Both the position numbers and the translations under genes were made by a program. The notes beneath the pieces are model-generated. The model ran no database searches. It saw only the letters and a program-made list of their open reading frames with translations, and had not been told where the DNA came from. From Flaccisagitta enflata (lineage: Eukaryota; Chaetognatha; Sagittoidea; Aphragmophora), in NCBI GenBank assembly GCA_965153355.1, contig OZ231126.1, positions 7,874,001 to 7,938,000 on the forward strand: a stretch of 64,000 bases of DNA, read 5' to 3'. This document shows, in pieces, positions 35,416 through 46,648 of this stretch. Every line of letters starts with the position of its first letter. The first letter of the stretch is position 1.

Positions 35416-35927
35416 GCTCGTGCGTTATATACGCTGATTCTGAAGCGAACTTATCTAAATGGGGGAAATCGTTTTAGCTCAACTTCATCATGACAAAGGA
35501 CCCCCAATCCCCCATCATGATGAACAACTTCAGAGTATCCTTCAGTGTTTTTATTCGCAAGCTATCGTCGATTTGGTTGAGAAGCTTATCTCCATTTTTA
35601 AGTCACAGACTAGTGACTGTGAGAGGTTTTGTCCATCCGTTGGTACATTGGTCTGTCAGTAACGCATGAAGGTAAAAGTGCGCATTTTAAGATGCCTCAC
35701 ACATGCGTGGGGGGTGTATGCCCTGATTTTATAACTAAGTTACTTCAGACAATGCCTCACGGCTAAGGCCCTTGGGCAGTACGTAAGGACAATCCTCAGG
35801 TGCTATTTTAACTCGTTAAAATTAAAGTTAAAAGCAGCCAAATTCGCCCACTCAGAGACATAAGTCTACTCGACGGTGAACAAGGTCGGAGGCCAATAAG
35901 GTGCGCCGTGTGACAGGAACAAGGCCG
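35416..35927. other. Non-coding stretch
   Basis: No gene recognised; a short R1-like piece lies near 35600-35660 (GACTAGTGACTGTGAGAGG). Confidence 0.35.
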
Positions 35928-36107
35928 GATACATGGCTACACGCCGTGTGCGGGTGGGCAGGAGCAGTGCTGGTGGTCACTAGAGCATCTGGGCAGGAGC
36001 CGTATGCTCATGTAGCTGAAAAACCGCCGAAAAAATAACAACCGACGGACCAACGGACGGACGAACCGACATAGCGAGGCGTAGTCGCGTAGCATGCGAC
36101 TTAAAAA
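35928..36107 (-). mobile_element. R1 repeat, AGTCGCG subtype
   Basis: AAGGCCGGATACATGGCTAC to AGTCGCGTAGCATGCGACTT, with a CGACGGACCAACGGACGGAC tract. Confidence 0.8.
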
Positions 36108-36147
36108 AGCATGTTACTGTCTAGGACCAGAAAATGTAAAGATCCTT

Positions 36148-36293
36148 TTTAGTTGCGGATACGCAACTCTATAAGAGGCTTTGTCCAACCATCCATTGGT
36201 CCGTCTGTCAGCATGATTCGAAAAGTGGGAAAACGCGCATATCCGCCCCTGCCAACCTGTCTGCAACTGGTGGCCGTGTATCCAGCCTTGTTA
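36148..36293 (+). mobile_element. R1 repeat, compact full-length copy
   Basis: Perfect head hairpin AGTTGCG-GATA-CGCAACT (36151-36168), AAAGTGGGAAAACGCGCAT, and GGCCGTGTATCCAGCCTTGT. At about 145 bp it is close to the minimal form. A second head fragment follows at 36310-36370. Confidence 0.85.
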
Positions 36294-36464
36294 CATGTTT
36301 GAGGCAATAATCTTTAGTCAAGGAAAACGCAGGAACGCGACTTTACCTCGCCGTGTTGGTTGGTCCGTCGGTAAATTTACTGAATTATGAGTGGGTTTTG
36401 CATTGGTGCCCTTGACCAATCGTCAGCGACGCTGGTACCGTTAATTCGGCCTTATTTTCGTGGC

Positions 36465-36950
36465 TAGGCGCTATGTTGGGAATATTTGTTTCATATCTTA
36501 TGATTCTATTGTTAATGATTTGCAAGTCAATGATTAAACATTAATAATTTATGAGGAAAAATATCCGAGAGAATGGTACGGCTTTGCATAGAAGCAGTCG
36601 CAGGTTGTTCCAGCATCGATCGCGTAAGTTCAGGAAACAAAGTTGGGGACTTCGCAAAAATAAGAAATCGCCCCGCCGTTTCTTCTTTCATACTTTTTTA
36701 AAATGAGTAAATATTTTGAACGGGAAGAGATATCTGCATGAAATTTTGAACATGAAATATTTATACTTATGACCGTTTACTGACAGTTATTTGAGGAAGT
36801 CATGACAGGAATGATCATGTATCAATTAATTTTGATCAATATTATATTTTTGATATCGTTGAAAAAAAAAGGCGATAGTAATTATGTGATCGCCGTACAA
36901 CTTAGGAATTGTCAAGGGGTTGAATGGTTCTTCACGATGATTAACTTAAC
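36465..36950. repeat. Left arm of a 3-kb-spaced inverted repeat
   Basis: TAGGCGCTATGTTGGGAA, GAGAGAATGGTACGGCTTT, AGAGATATCTGCATGAAATT and GTCAAGGGGTTGAATGGTT recur as complements at 39870-40385, order preserved in inverse. Confidence 0.85.
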
Positions 36951-37230
36951 CTAAAGCAAAAAATCACGAACATGCTTCGCTATCAGACGCGCACATGAAT
37001 CTTGAACTATTTCAGTTGCGTACACGCGACCATGACTGTCCATAGGTTCGTCAGTTAATTGCTACCATGGTAGAATATGGTCCCTCTACCAATTTTTCTC
37101 ACTCAGTCTGTCAGATTCTTTAGTATTTGGTAATTTTTGCTTAAATAAGGTGATGCTGACATTAAGCTTTATTCACAAGTTGGTATTCATTCAAGACCGT
37201 CCTTCCCTTATGAAAAACGGTACACTTTTT

Positions 37231-37596
37231 TTTTTATAAGAACATCATTTTTTAAGCAAGCCTTAAATGTTCTTAAATTTTGAGCTTTTTTAGAGTTTGA
37301 AAATGTAGCAGATTCAAACGTTTTAAGTAAATTGTAATCAATGGAAATAAAAAATATAAAATATATAAAGTGAGACATGATTTGCCAAACAGAAAAGATA
37401 CAGAGTTTGTCCATTTACAAAGAACAATTTAAAAAAAAAAAAAAAAAATGTTCTTAGATTTTTAAGGTTTTAGGCCTAATGTTCTTAATTTTTTTAAAAA
37501 ATAAAGCTTTCTAATGTTCTTAGCATGTTCTTAAATTTTTTACTGTTTGATGCCTAGCGTTCATATAAACTTGGTTCTTATAAAAAAAAAATAAGT
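37231..37596. mobile_element. Fold-back element with TTTTATAAGAAC ends
   Basis: TTTTTTTTTATAAGAAC at the left is mirrored by GGTTCTTATAAAAAAAAA at the right. Several internal TGTTCTTA copies. Confidence 0.7.
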
Positions 37597-37909
37597 GTAT
37601 TTTCCTCTCAAGCCTTAGCTTTGATCTTTTCATTGCAAGTGACTCATTTGGGAAAAGTAAAGTTTTCTAAATTCTTACGTTTTAAATGTCGAGTTTGGTT
37701 TTCTTTAAAATGTCTCATTTGCTAACTGTCTGTTTTTTTCTCTGTAAGAGAGAGGAGAAAAAGACATATAAGTGTTGGGAACAGCAGGTAGACTCCTATG
37801 TTGAACAATACTTTCTATAACACAAAACGAAGAACATATCACGATCAACATAATGCAAAATGACAAGGCCGAATACACGGGCCAAGACGGTGCGCCGAGC
37901 GTTATTAAT

Positions 37910-38275
37910 TCATAGCTATCCCTAGCCCCATCAGACCTATCCCTAGCTCTATCAGACCATTCCTAGCTCTATCAGACCTACCCCGCCGGGCGTTATTATA
38001 CCATAGCTATCCCTAGCTCCATCAGACCTATTCCTAGCTCCATCAGACCTATTCCTAGCTCCATCAGGCCTATCTCGAGCTCTATCAGACCTTTCCCAAG
38101 CTCTATCAGACCTATCCCGAGCTCTATCAGACCTATCTCCAGCTCTATCAGACCTATCCCCAGCTCTATCAGACCTATCCTCAGCTCTATCAGACTTATC
38201 CCAAGACCTATCCGACCTATCACTTGAATATATCCCACCTATCCCAAGCTCTATCAGACCTAACCGTAGCTGATT
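37910..38275. repeat. 21-bp minisatellite
   Basis: About 15 units of AGCTCTATCAGACCTATCCC; frames reading Leu-Ile-Glu-Leu-Gly repeats are artefacts. Confidence 0.9.
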
Positions 38276-38299
38276 ATATATTATATTTTCAGCGATTTT

Positions 38300-38700
38300 T
38301 CATTCGAGCGTGACCGACGGATGGACAGACAGAGATTCTTATAGAGGTGCTATGGCGCATCTAAAAATCATCCTAGCATATTTCTGAATCATTTCTAGTG
38401 ATTTTTGTTTCTTTTCGAGATTTTCAACTCGAGCGTGACCGACCGACCAACCGACCGACTGACCTTTCTATAACAGCCAGTAACTCAAACCAATGGTTCA
38501 ACGACCAATCCATAATAATAGACCCAGATGATAAATCCTATCCAGGTCCAAAATGGTTGTATATTCATCAAAGACGATGATTCTGATTCTGTTTTCTCAA
38601 GATTTAATGTCAAAAGCGGGGTTTGATCTCGCGCTCATTCTGTGAAAGAAAAGACGTTGAGACGTTGCTTCGTTTGTTGTCTCCGAAAAAAAAGGAAAAG
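38300..38700. repeat. R1/R2 fragments and unassigned sequence
   Basis: GAGCGTGACCGACGGATGGA with AGAGGTGCTATGGCGCATCT (38305-38365) and GAGCGTGACCGACCGACCAA (38421-38440) are partial hairpin-repeat copies. Nothing recognised after 38480. Confidence 0.5.
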
Positions 38701-38734
38701 CGAAAGTTCAAGAAGACGTGGTTAAAAGTTTTGT

Positions 38735-38995
38735 GTTTTGCCTTGTTTAGATAAAAACCTCCGCTCGTCTTCGTCTATCAGAATTTTCCGATACAAGTTT
38801 GTGAAGGTGGACGGTCCGAAGGGAGTAACCTTGTGCTATATTTTTTAAGACATTACCATTTAATTTTACATCATTAGAAAGCCCAGCGTGTTAGTTTTCC
38901 TCTGTTCTTTTTATTTTTCCGATACTCCTAATATTTTAGATGTAGATATCAAAAGAAGCTTAGTTCATGATTTCATGAGCGCTCGAGCGTGACAT
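38735..38995. repeat. Dispersed repeat R3, copy 1
   Basis: TTTTGCCTTGTTTAGATAAA, ATTTTCCGATACAAGTTT and AATTTTACATCATTAGAAAG recur in order at 39235-39450. Confidence 0.75.
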
Positions 38996-39027
38996 ACGCT
39001 TTTAGAACGTAACATGTTCGTGATTTT

Positions 39028-39212
39028 TAGTCGCGTGCTACGCGACTCTACACCTCGCTTGGTGGGTCCGTCTGTCGGTCCGTCCGTCAGTCCGTCACAC
39101 TTTACTTTTCTTGCGTTTATGGGGTTTTGGCTGTATCGCTCCTGCCAAAATGCTTCACTGACCTCAAATATGGCCCCTGCCCACCCGCAAGCGACGTAAG
39201 CTCAATTTCAAA
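39028..39212 (+). mobile_element. R1 repeat inserted between two R3 copies
   Basis: Perfect hairpin AGTCGCG-TGCTA-CGCGACT at 39029-39047 and CCACCCGCAAGCGACG near the end; the terminal GGCC hairpin is missing. Confidence 0.8.
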
Positions 39213-39234
39213 CAGGCATGGTTAAGTTAGTTGT

Positions 39235-39450
39235 GTTTTGCCATGTTGTTCAGTTATCATACTTTGATTTGATACTCTTGTAAATGTTTAAACGATCGTC
39301 TAGCGCAGATTTAAACCTTCGCTCATCTTCGCCAGGAATTTTCCGATTCAACTTTTTATGGTGGCCGGTCCGAAGTTGATATTATTTTTGAAATATTACT
39401 ATCAAATTTTACATCTTTAAAAAGCCTAGCGTTAAAGCTTTACTCTGTTC
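39235..39450. repeat. Dispersed repeat R3, copy 2
   Basis: Direct repeat of 38735-38995 with moderate divergence. Confidence 0.75.
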
Positions 39451-39459
39451 GTCTAAGGG

Positions 39460-39748
39460 GTGTATATTATTGAGTCGCTTTTGATTTTTTCCTCCCTGCC
39501 TTTGATTTTCTTCCCCGCGACGCATCGCGCATTGCGTTTTAAATCTATGGTTTTCCTCCATAGCCAAACAATGTATTAAAGTTTAGTAGTATTAATTATT
39601 ATGTTTCCTAATTGTGTTTTATGATTGTACTATTAAAGTTATACTTTCCCCATATCTCTTTCTTCTTTTTTTTCCCCCCTTTGATTCCTTTACATCTCCA
39701 AACCTTGATTTTTTCCCGGGGAGAGGGAACTCAATGATATACAGGCCT
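39460..39748. mobile_element. Repeat R7
   Basis: From GTGTATATTATTGAGTCGCT to CAATGATATACAGGCCTG. Shares ends and the CTTTGATTTTCTTCCCCG core with 48075-48302 and with the interrupted copy at 52079-53037. Confidence 0.8.
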
Positions 39749-39869
39749 GCTTCGTTTTATTTTTAGTGGTAAAACGCGCATTTCCGCCCGAACCACCCGA
39801 ACCAGCCTACCTACCCAAAAATTTCAAAAAAACGTAGCTATAAAAATATTCCACGAAATTTTCCGAAAT

Positions 39870-40385
39870 TTTGCATGAACAACCATTCAACCCTTGGACA
39901 AATCCTGGGTAAGTAATCATGGCGATCATGTAATTACTTTGGCCGTAATCGCACAAAACATTTTTTTCACGTCATCAAAAACATAAAATTGATCGACGGT
40001 TTTTTATAGGTTTACCTGTCATGACTACCTTGAATAATGGTCAGTGAGCGGTCTTACGTATAAATATTACATATTCAAAATTTCACGCAGATATCTCTTA
40101 CCGTTTGAAAGATATAAACATTTTAAATGATTATGTATGTAGAAACCGCGCGGCGATCTTTCATCCCCGCGCAGTTCGTAACCTAGTTACCTTAACTTAA
40201 AAGATCAACACGAGACAAACACTTTGGCTGAAACATCATGTGCTGTGTTTTAAGAAAAAGCTGTACCATTCTCTCGGACATAATTTAAGTCATGGTTTAA
40301 TAAGTAAATATTCATAACTAACAAACTATTAATGATAGAATCATGCGATTTTAATTTCATGTTCCCAACACAGCGCCTACCCTTG
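39870..40385. repeat. Right arm of the 3-kb-spaced inverted repeat
   Basis: Complement of 36465-36950, ending TTCCCAACACAGCGCCTA. Divergence is moderate, so the arms are old or were inserted separately. Confidence 0.85.
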
Positions 40386-40563
40386 AAAAAAAATCAAGTT
40401 CATTGAACAAACAAAGCGGATTCTAGGTCACAGTCTAGTCTAGCGTTGTCTTTTCTTTGACCAGGCCAGGGTAGCGATAGATCAAGTGAAGGTCAAGTTC
40501 AAGGACATGTGCGACATTCATCATTCCCACCAATGCAACTCTATCATAACGTTTTTTCTGATA

Positions 40564-40704
40564 GATTGCTGCCACCGGAACTTGCCAAGGTATTTGCCCA
40601 AGCTGGCGGACTATGTGACGATGGCTGGTATGATGCAGTTTCAACAGCATCAACAACACCTGCTACAACCTCAAGTCGCCTCTCTCATGGCCATTTATCG
40701 TCAG
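40564..40704 (+). CDS. Candidate internal exon, family unknown
   Basis: A good acceptor (GTTTTTTCTGATAG|ATTG) and donor (CGTCAG|GTAAGC) bound 141 bp open in two frames. One frame is Gln-rich (GMMQFQQHQQHLLQPQV); the other reads LPPELAKVFAQAGGLCDDGW. I recognise neither. The 3' end with its donor and about 130 bp of intron is repeated at about 41135-41260. No partner exon was found, so this could be a relic. Confidence 0.25.
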
Positions 40705-41450
40705 GTAAGCTTTCCATACGGTTTTATTGAGTTGCTTGAATCATTCTTGAGCTTCAAATGCCCTGTTGTGGCTACAATAAAATGCCATCGAGGCCATGTG
40801 GGAATTCCCACCCACATGTCAGAGAGAACAAGGCCAAGTAGGCCAATAAGGTGCGACGTGTGGATCGTCGAACAAATGCGTTACCCCACCGACAGACCGA
40901 CCAACGGACACAGCCAGTTATAGAGGTGCTTTGTCGCACCTAATAACAAGAACAGAAAGAAAATAGATTGATTCTCAAACATTCACTGCTTCAGTCCGAT
41001 GACTGCCCCTGCCTTTGCCCTTAATGCATTTGCCACTTTTTGTTACCGATATCTTAAACTTGTTCAATTTCCCTGTTTCTTTTTCCCCTTCATATGACAC
41101 AATCGTCCAATCCTCCTAAAGCTTGTTCCTCTGGCGGCCATTTATTGTCATCTGGGCATCAGGTAAGAGTTGTTTTGAATCATTCTCAAGCTTCAAATGC
41201 CGTTTTGTGGCTACATTAAAATGTCATCAAGGACATGTGGGATATCCCATCTCCGAGAATGGGAAGGGCAGAAAATAATTTCTTTGAAGATATATATTCT
41301 GTCATCCAGCCGCCTCTGCCTCCATCCATGACTTGGGCCTTTGGCCTTGATGTATTTGCCTCCTATTTGGCCAATATCTTTTACTACTGCTTTATTCTGT
41401 TTTTTTTTCCCCATTCATGTGATGCAATCCTCCACGCTGCTGCAATTGCT
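40690..41450. repeat. Two-copy repeat spanning an exon-like end, donor and intron
   Basis: GGCCATTTATYGTCA, GAATCATTCTYRAGCTTCAA, GTGGCTACA.TAAAATG and TCATRTGAYRCAATC recur in the same order about 330-450 bp apart. The first copy is lengthened by an R2 insertion. Confidence 0.7.
40830..40946 (-). mobile_element. R2 hairpin-bounded short repeat
   Basis: AACAAGGCCAAGTAGGCCAA to AGGTGCTTTGTCGCACCT, with CGACAGACCGACCAACGGAC in between. Inserted inside one copy of the duplicated segment. Confidence 0.8.
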
Positions 41451-41629
41451 GCTCTCTTACACCAACAGCAACTGACACGCTGGTTCAGTAATGGAACTTC
41501 ACCCTCGGGTATGCGTTTCCTCCAATTCTCCGTGCCAGGGGGCTGAGTTTGAATCACAACCAAGTAGGATTGTCTTAAGGTTTGCGTAACCATATTCTCA
41601 GTGACGCAATATAGCTTCACTATGTAAGT

Positions 41630-42087
41630 ACTTACTTTGATGATGCTGACTTATAATGTTAATGGGTGAAGCTGAAACTGGCGCCGCTGATTGATGAGTT
41701 GCCAATCAGCATCATCAATGATGATGCTGAAATCAGTGTTAATCACAACTAAAGTGACAGACTACCACCATCCTAATGCATTACTTTTTTAATGAATTAC
41801 CGTCAGGGCGGGGTATCAGGGTTTTGTCGGGGTATCAGGGTTTTGTCGTCATGACTGAGTATGGTCATCTTGATGAGGAATAAACTTGATAGGAATATGA
41901 TTGATTATATGCGAATTATCATCTCTGCTGTCGCTGCTGATGTTTCAACACCTATTCACTGTTCATACGGAAAGATCATCTCCATGGAAACCAGCTGGAT
42001 TTCCTGATTGGAGATGATTTACCGTGAGAACCAATGAAATTTCCAGTTTTTGCATGAGACTGCTAAAACAAAACGTGCAGGCAGCCG
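41630..42087. other. Spacer with a TCAGCATC/GATGCTGA palindrome
   Basis: TCAGCATCATCAATGATG followed by ATGCTGA at 41706-41730 forms a near-perfect palindrome. GATGCTGA also occurs near 41640. Otherwise unremarkable. Confidence 0.6.
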
Positions 42088-42905
42088 GAAGGCTAAAAAC
42101 TTTTTAGCAACATTTTAGCAGCTTTTTAGCAACTTTTTAGCACTTTTTAACACAGGGGTTCCCCTTAAATTTTTGGGTGCTAAAAAGTTTTTAGCAGGAT
42201 TTTAGCACTTTTTGTCCGCTAAAAACTTTGTTTTTTGCTAAAAAGTTGCTAAAATATAATTTGCCATTAAAAATTTTTGCTAAAATTTTGCTAAAAAATT
42301 GCTAAAAAGTTGCTAAAAATTTTGCTAAAAAGTTGCTGAAAATTTTGCTAAAAAGTTGCTAAAAAGTTTGCTTAAAAGTTGCTAAAAAGTTTGCTAAAAA
42401 TTTTTGCTAAAAAGTTGCTAAAAAGTTGCTAAAAAGTTTGCTAAAAAGTTTGCTAAAAAGTTGCTAAAAAGTTGCTAAAAAGTTTGCTAAAAAGTTTGCT
42501 AAAAATTTTTGCTAAAAAGTTGCTAAAAAGTTTGCTAAAAAGTTAGTTGCTAAAAAATATTGTGATTTTAACTGTTTTTGCTAAAAAGTGTTTTGCTAAA
42601 AAGTTTTTTTGCTAAAAAGTTTCTGGCTAAAATGTTTTTAGCAATTTTTTAGCAGTTCTTATTTTAGCAGGGTTCAAACCAGAAGCTTTTTAGCATTTTT
42701 GGGCTTTTAGCAGTTTTTGTTTTAGCAATTTTTGACCAGAATTGAAGATTTTAGCACTTTAAAAACTGCTAAAAATTTCTAGCAGGAAAATTTTTGCTAA
42801 AAACTTTTTAGTGGTTCCCCTCAATGAAAAAGTGTGCTAAAAAGTTGCTAAAAAGCTGCTAAAAAGTTGCTAAAAAGTTGCTAAAAAGTTTTTAGCATTC
42901 CCTCC
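42088..42905. repeat. Inverted minisatellite of GCTAAAAAGTT units
   Basis: About 60 units of 11-12 bp. The left flank (TTTAGCAACATTTTAGCAG) is in the opposite orientation to the main block, so the array can fold back on itself. The right end GCATTCCCTCCCCTGTATAC matches, inverted, the border at 5594. Confidence 0.9.
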
Positions 42906-43782
42906 CCTGTATACTACACACTTCTATAAAATATGAGGTAGGGAGGTGCCAAAAGTAGAGGCAGTTTAGGTGCACCCCAAGCCCCCTCTAAAGCTAAATT
43001 TCATGCTCTATTTAAAATGGATAGTGGGATTACGATGACTAAATGTGTTATTTACATTCCACTAGGCCACACAACTAGCAAATGCCAACTTATAATCACA
43101 TGTTCAAGACAAAACACTGAATTATGTCATGATACCCAGTTAAAGGGTAATGACACTCACTACACCCCTTTTGCTACACTGTGTCAGTCATGTTTACATT
43201 TCATCACACATAAACTTTTCCTATAAATTTGCCTAATGGCAAAAATGATAAAAATTTTTATGCAAATATTTAAAAATCACTGTTATTTAGCATGCATCGT
43301 TTCCATTGACCTGTGGTTGATTTTGACATTATTTTATTATCAAAAAACAAAATACGGCCTTTGTGAATGTGAAAACGATTCTTTTCGTAGTGAAGGAAAA
43401 AAAATACCCCTTTCTATGCAAAAAATATGAATAATATCGAGGATGAGGCAAGTGACAGATTTATCTAAACTATGGCTATAACTCTTTAATGTGAAATAAC
43501 TTGCAAAATGAAATATAACAGGTGTTGTGGGGTATCAAATGAAAGCCCTTACAATTCTGCATCGATTGATACCCATAATGAGGAGTTTGATGAGAAAAAA
43601 AAATGACGTCATACTTCCCTACTTAATGGAAAACTGGAAGTGATGCGCGTAATAACTAGTCAGTGTGGGCTCACAAGTCTCTCTTTCATATTTCTCATTT
43701 TGGTTTAAAGTTAGGGATATTGTTTCACTTTTCATTCTGAGAGACGAATAGAGCAGCGCATCTCTCATCATAAAACAAGTGA
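42906..43782. other. Non-coding stretch
   Basis: Short AT-rich open frames without recognised domains. No gene supported. Confidence 0.35.
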
Positions 43783-43945
43783 CGCGGGGTCACAATACCG
43801 TTGCGCACGGGTGGGCAGGTGCGTCCGACCCCCATCCATACCCCAATTCCCACTCCTTTCCACTTTTCAACTCGATCATTACCGACGGATGGACCGGCGG
43901 ATGGACAAAGCTTCTTAAAGAGTTGCGTGTCCGCTACTAAAAACG
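43783..43945 (-). mobile_element. R1 repeat
   Basis: GCGGGGTCACAATACCGTTG start, GGATGGACCGGCGGATGGAC tract, AGTTGCGTGTCCGCTACT end; same alternative far end as 34303-34500. Confidence 0.8.
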
Positions 43946-44386
43946 CTAAATCGTAGATTTCAAATTCATATTCATAAAGAAAAGAAAGAAAGTTGACGCA
44001 TGACTGACGCATCGCCTTCCTGGTCATTTATTTTCTCCAACGACCTTTCTTCTCCATTAACGAGAGGAAAGTCGATAAAATATGGGACTCCATGCGCAAA
44101 CATGTGCATGGCAACGAGAAAATAAATCCTTTCTTTTTTTCCTTTGATGTGGGGAAGAAAACGAAAAAAGAATGATAACTCCCAAACTCCTAACCCGACA
44201 TTGGTCGATGCAGTATTGCAAGGTGTTTCATTTAATTACTAATGACATATATTTTATTGAATTTTTTGTCATTGTGTCCATAAAATCTTCCTATCGGCAG
44301 TTTTTGCCTACTTTTTCTCAAACACTTTCTCCCTTTCCTGTGTTAACAAATGATCTAAAATTGCTTAAAAAGACAAGACACCTTTT
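43946..44386. other. Non-coding stretch
   Basis: No gene or repeat recognised. Confidence 0.35.
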
Positions 44387-44540
44387 TAGATGCGGACACG
44401 CAACTCTATAAGAGGCTTTGTCCGTCCGTCGGTCGGTTGGTTGGTTGGTCCGTCACGCTCGAGTTGAAAAGTGGGAAAACGCGTATTTCCGCCCCTGCCC
44501 ACCCGTCCGCAACTGATGGCCGTGTATCCGGCCTTGTTTA
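44387..44540 (+). mobile_element. R1 repeat, intact far hairpin
   Basis: Ends in GGCCG-TGTATC-CGGCC at 44518-44533 followed by TTGTTT. The head GATGCGGACACGCAACTC pairs imperfectly. Confidence 0.85.
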
Positions 44541-44963
44541 TCAGGTAAATAGGTAAATTGCAGATATCTTTTACTATTTCGGGCAGTTGCAAATGGGAAA
44601 GAATGCACAAAAAATGGACCATCTCCAAACATTTTGCTAAAAGACTAAAATTTGAGCTCCAAAAAGGCTAGTGACCTCCATCTTGCCAATTTCCATGCCG
44701 AAAAAATGTTGCGCTCGTTTTTAACCCCAAAAATGCTATTTTTTTATAATTTTGCCATGATTTACCAAAATTTTAAAGATTTCTTTTAAATAAATTGATA
44801 GTAATTCTTTACTTTTTTTTTACCAGTAATACTTTACTTTTGCTTGAAGTTCGTCCACCTCTGTCACCGTTAAGATGGTCAAATGAGCAAATAATGCTTT
44901 AAAAATGGGAAAATTGAGGGATTTTGAGGCAGCAACCTACGAATACAACTTTATGTGACAGAA
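44541..44963. other. Non-coding stretch
   Basis: AT-rich, no gene recognised. Confidence 0.35.
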
Positions 44964-45128
44964 CAAGGCCGGATACACGGCCAATACCAGTCGCGAACGG
45001 GTGGGCAGGGGCGGAAATGCGATTTTTCTCTTTTCGACTCGATCACCATGACCAACGGACGGACCAACGGACGGACCAACGGACGGACGGACAAAGCCTC
45101 TTATAGAGTCGCTAGTTCGCGACTAAAA
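44964..45128 (-). mobile_element. R1 repeat, both ends intact
   Basis: AACAAGGCCGGATACACGGC to AGTCGCTAGTCCGCGACT, with three GGACGGACCAAC steps. Confidence 0.85.
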
Positions 45129-46429
45129 ATAGTAAAAAATGGTTATTTGATAATAGTGTTGTGGTTATTAGAAAGATTGAAGCTATAGTCCCTAAAAAGG
45201 TAAAACCGACAATATGTCTAAAAACTTTTATGCTAATTGACTAATTGACCGACAATATGTCTAAAAACTTTTATTGCTAATTGACATTGACTTAATGGTG
45301 AGTGTTGACGGAGGTCAATAAATTTTTGCGACTCATATTTTGGTCTGAAGACTTAGCGTCAAGTTTTCACCTCCAGATTCATAGCTCAGGCATCCAGGTT
45401 TGATTTCCAACTTCCAATTTTCCACCTTGCGACGCTCGCATCCCCTCTAATAACGACCACCGTATTTCTTGTAATAAGCGCCCCGGGCGCTTTTGAAATT
45501 GAAATGAAACATTGCAATTTCAAACCTGCAATCATTTCCCCTTACTGAATCACATATAAATAATCCTATACAAAATTTTAAATTTTTGACCAATTTTGTG
45601 CAATTCAATTCAATAAAACACGGTTTTTAGATGGTTTTTGCAAACAAAAAAAAAAACAAAAAAAAAAAAACAAATTTTCAATAAACTTTTTAAGATTTTT
45701 TTTTGAAAAATTATTTTTATCATCAGCTTAATCTTTTATTAGAAGGGGGCGCTTATTAGAGGGGGGGGGCGATAAATGCAAGAAATACGGTACTCCCCCA
45801 TGGAACGTGGTTCAAAAAACAACGTCGGTGCCGTTGACCATTCTAATGCTCTTGCAACATTTCTTACAATCCGATTTCAGACGGACGTCATCCCCGCACA
45901 ACGAAATACTCCACGTCTTTTCTCACTTTCCTCATCCGAAATCTTGGCCGAGCTTTTGGCGAGACGTTGGAAAGATTATCAGTCAAGGAAATTCGATCAA
46001 ATATTGTTTCTGCCGGTTTGTCATGTAACAAGAAATTAACATAGATAGGCCATCAGATGCGATGTGGAGGTTGAATTTTAAAAGAAAAGTTGGTATGTAC
46101 CAATGGGTTCTCGGACGGAAATAAATCGAAGATTTGAGGCTTTGTCAACCTTGTTAACAATCATCTTTCCTTCCTAAAAAAGAAGGAAGAAACACGAGCT
46201 GGTAGCGGGTAGCGCGTTTTGTTTTCCTACGTACATGTCGAGGTTACAAAAATAAAATCAGTACAAATTCTCTAACTAATCCTGACAACTACAGCCTGTA
46301 GTACAGGGTGATCAATCTCAAAGTGTGAAAAGTATCAAGCTTATAAGTTCTTACATGTCTATGGTCTGGGATCATTTTTTTTTATGTTTGACATTTTCGA
46401 AAGATTTCACAGAGATCATTTTTCCTTTC
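45129..46429. other. Non-coding stretch with a small direct repeat
   Basis: ACCGACAATATGTCTAAAAA occurs twice at 45205-45285. A-rich tract at 45640-45680. Open frames near 45776-46039 show no domain. No gene supported. Confidence 0.35.
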
Positions 46430-46492
46430 TAGTCGCGTGCACGCGACTCTATGACCCGCTCTGTCCGTCTATCGGTCCGTCCGTCCGTCATG
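46430..46492 (+). mobile_element. R1 head fragment
   Basis: AGTCGCGTGCACGCGACTCT and CGGTCCGTCCGTCCGTCATG, then replaced by a simple repeat. Confidence 0.7.
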
Positions 46493-46499
46493 CTTAGCT

Positions 46500-46648
46500 T
46501 TTTTATCATTTTACATCATTTTAAGTCATTTTAAATCATTTCAAGTTATTTCAAGACAATTTACATTTAGTCTTTTTGTCTTTTAGTCTTTTGGTCTTTT
46601 AGTCTTTTAGTCTTTTAGTCTTTTAGTCTTTTAGTCTTTTGGTCTTAC
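46500..46648. repeat. Adjacent TCATTTTAAG and TTTTAGTC arrays
   Basis: Five irregular 10-11 bp units followed by about ten 8-bp TTTTAGTC units, abutting an R1 head fragment. Confidence 0.9.

Noticed and set aside
42088-42905. Lys-rich coding repeat
   Set aside because: The array contains stops in all useful frames and changes orientation; a minisatellite.
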